From contig JAITDB010000111.1 in NCBI GenBank assembly GCA_031282785.1, forward strand, positions 1 to 7,699: DNA of 7,699 nucleotides, given 5' to 3'. The notes beneath the pieces are model-generated. The model worked only from the letters and a program-made list of their open reading frames with translations, did not search any database and was not told the origin of the DNA. Numbering within the stretch: position 1 is the stretch's first letter; every line of letters starts with the position of its first letter. Source of the stretch: Holosporaceae bacterium. GTDB taxonomy: Bacteria > Pseudomonadota > Alphaproteobacteria > UBA3830. Shown here in pieces: positions 5,152 to 7,699 of the stretch. The translations under genes and the position numbers were made by a program.

Positions 5152-6642
5152 ATGAAATTTTGCGTTACCACTCCTATATACTATATAAACGGCGATCCGC
5201 ACATCGGGCACGCATACGCCAGCATTGCGGCGGATATCATGGCCAGATTCGCTAGATTAGACGGGATGGAAGTGCACTTTTCCACCGGAACAGACGAGCA
5301 TGGAGTAAAAGTAGCTCGATCGGCCGAGAGTGCTGGCATGGATGTGCTCGAGTTCAGCGATCTCATGTCTCAGAGATTCCGGAATATGTCTGACAAGATA
5401 AATATGTCCTACGACGATTTCATTCGCACCACGGAAAAACGCCACGAAAAAGCTGCTCAGACACTCTGGAACATGATAGAAAAAGACATATACTGCGATA
5501 CCTATGCCGGTTGGTATTCCGCTCGCGATGAAGAGTATGTAACTGAGTCCGATGTCGTTGATGGAAAGGCTCCGAGCGGCGCTTCGGTAGAATGGATGGA
5601 AGAAGCATCGTATTTCTTTAAATTATCCGATTACCAAGATAAATTGCTGGATTGGTACGAAAAAAATCCAGATTTCATTCTGCCAACTTCCCGCAGAAAC
5701 GAAGTGATTAGCTTTGTTAAAGGAGGGCTCAAGGACCTATCCATATCCAGAAGCAAATTTACCTGGGGAATACCAATACCGCATCTGGACGGGCACGTGA
5801 TGTACGTCTGGATCGACGCTCTCACCAACTATCTCACGTCTCTCGGATACCCGGATCCAGAAAAAGCAGTCTACGTCTCGGAAATGATGGAAAATTGCGT
5901 ACATGTCGTGGGAAAAGAAATATTGCGATTTCACGCAGTCTACTGGCCGGCGTTTTTAATGTCAGCCGGATTGAGATTGCCAAAAAGAATCTATGCCCAC
6001 GGCTGGTGGACCAGTGAAGGACAAAAAATGTCGAAATCCGTTGGAAATGTCGTCGATCCACACGAAATTATAGAAGAATATGGCCTGGATCAGGTAAGAT
6101 ATTTCCTGTTTCGAGAAGTAAAATTCGGCGAAGATGGCGATTTTTCAAAATCAGCTATAAAAAAAAGAATTTCCTTCGATCTTGCCAACGATCTGGGAAA
6201 TTTAGTGCAGCGGGTCCTGGCGTTCATACAAAAAATCGGCGGACGTCTCGTGGTAGACTACGATTTTTCCGAGGACGAAAGAAAATTATTCGAAAATTCC
6301 AGGTCGCTGATAAATAGAGTCCGTCCGCTGATGGAAAAACAGGACCTGCATGCATCCATGAGCACCGTGTGGGAACTGATCGCCGAGTCCAATAAGTTCG
6401 TCAACGATATGAGACCCTGGGAATTGGTCAAGAATAATCCGCAAAAGCTGAACAAAGTCATTACGGCTCTTTGCGAGAGTATTAGATCTATCAGCTTTGG
6501 ATTGGCGCCGTTTATGCCAGACACAGCTCAAAAAATTTTCAATTTTATAAATGTGGAAGGAAAATCATTTGAGGAAATCAAATCAAATTTCGCGGATCAA
6601 GATTTCCAGGAACCATTTACTCTTTTTCCAAAGGATAACTAA
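5152..6642 (+). CDS. metG: Methionyl-tRNA synthetase (zinc-less type)
   Basis: MetRS is a class I aminoacyl-tRNA synthetase that charges tRNA(Met) for initiation and elongation. At 496 residues it is the short alphaproteobacterial type. Seen in order: TTPIYYINGDPHIGHAYAS with the HIGH motif (17-20); the FSTGTDEHG substrate pocket; GWYSARDEEYVTESDV in place of the four-cysteine zinc knuckle; the conserved MYVWIDALTNYL block; and KMSKS at 292-296. A helical anticodon-binding domain follows, with the typical WELVKNNPQKLN and LAPFMPDTA. The C-terminal tRNA-binding (EMAP-like) extension of some homologues is absent. In the usual GKDI.RFH block the aspartate is glutamate (Glu256). The start has a GAGAGGA ribosome binding site 8 nt upstream. 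The TAA stop is followed immediately by the tatD ATG, so the two genes are translationally linked. Confidence 0.96.
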   Translation: MKFCVTTPIYYINGDPHIGHAYASIAADIMARFARLDGMEVHFSTGTDEHGVKVARSAESAGMDVLEFSDLMSQRFRNMSDKINMSYDDFIRTTEKRHEKAAQTLWNMIEKDIYCDTYAGWYSARDEEYVTESDVVDGKAPSGASVEWMEEASYFFKLSDYQDKLLDWYEKNPDFILPTSRRNEVISFVKGGLKDLSISRSKFTWGIPIPHLDGHVMYVWIDALTNYLTSLGYPDPEKAVYVSEMMENCVHVVGKEILRFHAVYWPAFLMSAGLRLPKRIYAHGWWTSEGQKMSKSVGNVVDPHEIIEEYGLDQVRYFLFREVKFGEDGDFSKSAIKKRISFDLANDLGNLVQRVLAFIQKIGGRLVVDYDFSEDERKLFENSRSLINRVRPLMEKQDLHASMSTVWELIAESNKFVNDMRPWELVKNNPQKLNKVITALCESIRSISFGLAPFMPDTAQKIFNFINVEGKSFEEIKSNFADQDFQEPFTLFPKDN

Positions 6643-7470
6643 ATGTTTTTTGTAGATTCTCATTGCCATCTGAATCTGAAAAAATTTTCGCAAGTAGCAG
6701 GGACCTCTTCGGTGGACTACTCCGTCGATGCCATACTGGATCGCGCCCGAAGTGCCGACGTAAAATACGTGCTGAACATCGGAACCGAGCTCGCAGATCT
6801 GGACGAAATGCGATCGATTTCCGAGTCCCATGACAACGTGTTCCACACAATCGGCATACATCCTTTGGAAGCTCAGCGACATCTGCAACAGTATTCGCTG
6901 AATGATATCTCGAACATCCTCAATGGCAATTGTAATAGCGAAAAATTAGTGGGAATCGGTGAAATTGGTCTTGATTATCACTATACCAGAGAAAGCGAAC
7001 AGGAACAGAAAAAAATATTCGAATTGCAGATGGATATCGCCCAAAAACACAGCTTTCCGGTCGTAATTCATTCCCGGGACGTAGCAAACGATACTCTGGA
7101 TATCATCGGAAACTACAGCGACGTCAAAGGAGTCATGCATTGCTTTGGTGGCGATCGGGACTTTGCCTTCAGAGCACTGGACCTAGGATTTTATATTTCG
7201 TTTTCCGGAGATATCACCTTTCCAAAAAATATTGCGACACGACAGGAAATCGTGAAAATTATTCCACCGGATAGATTGCTCGTGGAAACAGATGCGCCGT
7301 TTTTGACACCAGTTCCATTCCGCGGAAAAGTAAATGAGCCGGCCTTCGTGGTGCATACGGCGAAAAAAATTTCTGAGCTCCTGGAGATGACGGAAGAAAA
7401 AATCGCCGCCATAACCTCCAAAAACTTCTTCGATTTATTTTCCCCTAGGTGTGACACCTGGACTCATTGA
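6643..7470 (+). CDS. tatD: TatD family metal-dependent hydrolase (DNase)
   Basis: TatD proteins are TIM-barrel metal-dependent hydrolases with 3'-5' exonuclease or DNase activity, implicated in DNA repair and quality control. The metal ligands are all visible: His7 and His9 in DSHCHL, Glu107 in GIGEIGLDYHY, His143 in VIHSRD, His166 in MHCFGG and Asp217 in VETDAPFL. GIHPLE (71-76) and RGKVNEPAFVVHTA are also family blocks. An unusual stretch of about 10 residues follows the first motif (about 13-25). Homologues end near the NFF.LF motif (261-266 here). The last residues, RCDTWTH, do not look like the family and overlap a palindromic stretch close to an IS630 remnant, so the original 3' end may have been replaced. 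Placement directly after metG is standard in alphaproteobacteria, where a metallo-beta-lactamase-fold gene often comes next; none is seen here. Confidence 0.94.
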   Translation: MFFVDSHCHLNLKKFSQVAGTSSVDYSVDAILDRARSADVKYVLNIGTELADLDEMRSISESHDNVFHTIGIHPLEAQRHLQQYSLNDISNILNGNCNSEKLVGIGEIGLDYHYTRESEQEQKKIFELQMDIAQKHSFPVVIHSRDVANDTLDIIGNYSDVKGVMHCFGGDRDFAFRALDLGFYISFSGDITFPKNIATRQEIVKIIPPDRLLVETDAPFLTPVPFRGKVNEPAFVVHTAKKISELLEMTEEKIAAITSKNFFDLFSPRCDTWTH

Positions 7471-7606
7471 TGGAGTAACAACGCTCGAGCGTCGCTTGTC
7501 TAATCTTATAGACCTAGTTCTGTGTTGCAGATAGCTCACATATCATGTGAATCCATGATTATCTCCACCGGCTCCGGTGACATATACATGGCTCACTATG
7601 ATAGTG
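7447..7606. repeat. Cluster of five short perfect palindromes between tatD and transposase
   Basis: Five inverted repeats with 0-3 nt loops are seen. They are AGGTGT-G-ACACCT (7447-7459), ACGCTCGAGCGT (7481-7492), TCACAT-ATC-ATGTGA (7536-7550), CACCGG-CT-CCGGTG (7566-7579) and CACTAT-G-ATAGTG (7594-7606). The first overlaps the 3' end of tatD and the last overlaps the transposase stop. The GC-rich units stand out from the AT-rich surroundings. None is followed by a T-run. They may belong to the end of the insertion sequence. Confidence 0.7.
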
Positions 7607-7699
7607 CGTAGTATATGGCATCATCTAGAGAAGTGAATTTAATTTTTAATGATCTGATTTTTCTTTTTAACCAACTCCAGAAGTGTTCGATAGGGTTCA
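7596..7699 (-). CDS. IS630/Tc1-type DDE transposase, C-terminal fragment (runs off the window)
   Basis: Only the last 33 whole codons are inside the window; the gene continues beyond the right edge. The visible peptide begins NPIEHFWSWLKRKIRS and ends SLDDAIYYALS before a TAG stop (7596-7598). NPIE followed by an aromatic pair and a basic LKRKIR helix is the C-terminal signature of IS630-family (DDE_3 superfamily) transposases. The glutamate is the third catalytic acid of the DDE triad, which coordinates metal during cut-and-paste transposition. Elements of this family insert at TA dinucleotides. Whether the rest of the transposase is intact cannot be seen. It is convergent with tatD and probably marks an insertion next to it. 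Confidence 0.85.
   Translation of the reverse strand, partial: NPIEHFWSWLKRKIRSLKIKFTSLDDAIYYALS
7596..7699 (-). mobile_element. Edge of an IS630-family insertion sequence
   Basis: The transposase C-terminus implies that one terminus of the element lies between its stop codon and tatD, probably somewhere in 7446-7595. I cannot fix the exact terminal inverted repeat because the other end is outside the window. A TA at 7446-7447, at the start of the first palindrome and inside the altered tatD end, is one possible target site. Only the certain part of the element is given as coordinates. Confidence 0.6.

Noticed and set aside
7191..7457. Minus-strand 88-codon frame inside tatD
   Set aside because: It lies fully antisense to a clearly coding gene with all its metal-ligand motifs; it is a shadow frame.
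7446..7533. Plus-strand stop-free frame across the end of tatD and beyond, to TAG at about 7531
   Set aside because: It lacks a start codon with a ribosome binding site, crosses two palindromes, and shows no similarity to the metallo-beta-lactamase-fold gene that might be expected there.

Overview
This window is AT-rich bacterial chromosome with a compact housekeeping layout. The zinc-less type of methionyl-tRNA synthetase followed directly by tatD, the yggT-folD neighbourhood, xseB and a class II CCA-adding enzyme together suggest an alphaproteobacterium. The low GC and the decaying accessory gene would fit a host-associated lineage (Rickettsiales/Holosporales-like). That placement is inference; no rRNA gene is present to confirm it.

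Layout. Positions 97-2445 hold a minus-strand cluster read right to left: xseB (exonuclease VII small subunit), yggT (small membrane protein), folD (one-carbon folate metabolism), ogt (O6-alkylguanine repair) and a truncated DNA-deoxyinosine glycosylase. Gaps are 39, 33 and 14 nt, and the last two genes overlap by 23 nt, so one transcript is likely. A perfect TATAAT lies just upstream of xseB. A 66-nt divergent spacer separates this cluster from the plus-strand CCA tRNA nucleotidyltransferase (2512-3762). A stand-alone gene follows (3905-4720). It encodes an unrecognised exported or lipoprotein-like protein with a Ser/Thr-rich N-terminal stretch and a very acidic C-terminus, and is closed by a strong long-stem terminator (4776-4836). 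The next 315 nt contain no supported gene but do contain an 11-bp perfect inverted repeat with competing pairing partners. metG (5152-6642) and tatD (6643-7470) then follow with no gap between stop and start.

Right edge. The last 104 bases encode, on the minus strand, the C-terminus of an IS630/Tc1-type DDE transposase (NPIEHFW motif). The stretch between tatD and this transposase is crowded with short perfect palindromes, and the last seven or so residues of TatD look unrelated to the family. An insertion sequence therefore probably landed at or in the end of tatD.

Most interesting points: (1) Ogt keeps its PCHRV cysteine but has Ile where the DNA-binding arginine finger normally sits. (2) The deoxyinosine glycosylase stops just before its expected conserved C-terminal LPSTSPAN-type motif. 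(3) The 271-aa acidic-tailed exported protein is unrecognised. (4) There is an unexplained RNA-like inverted repeat upstream of metG. (5) There is a palindrome cluster at the IS630 edge. I see no CRISPR array, no tRNA or rRNA gene, and no convincing new multi-gene system.
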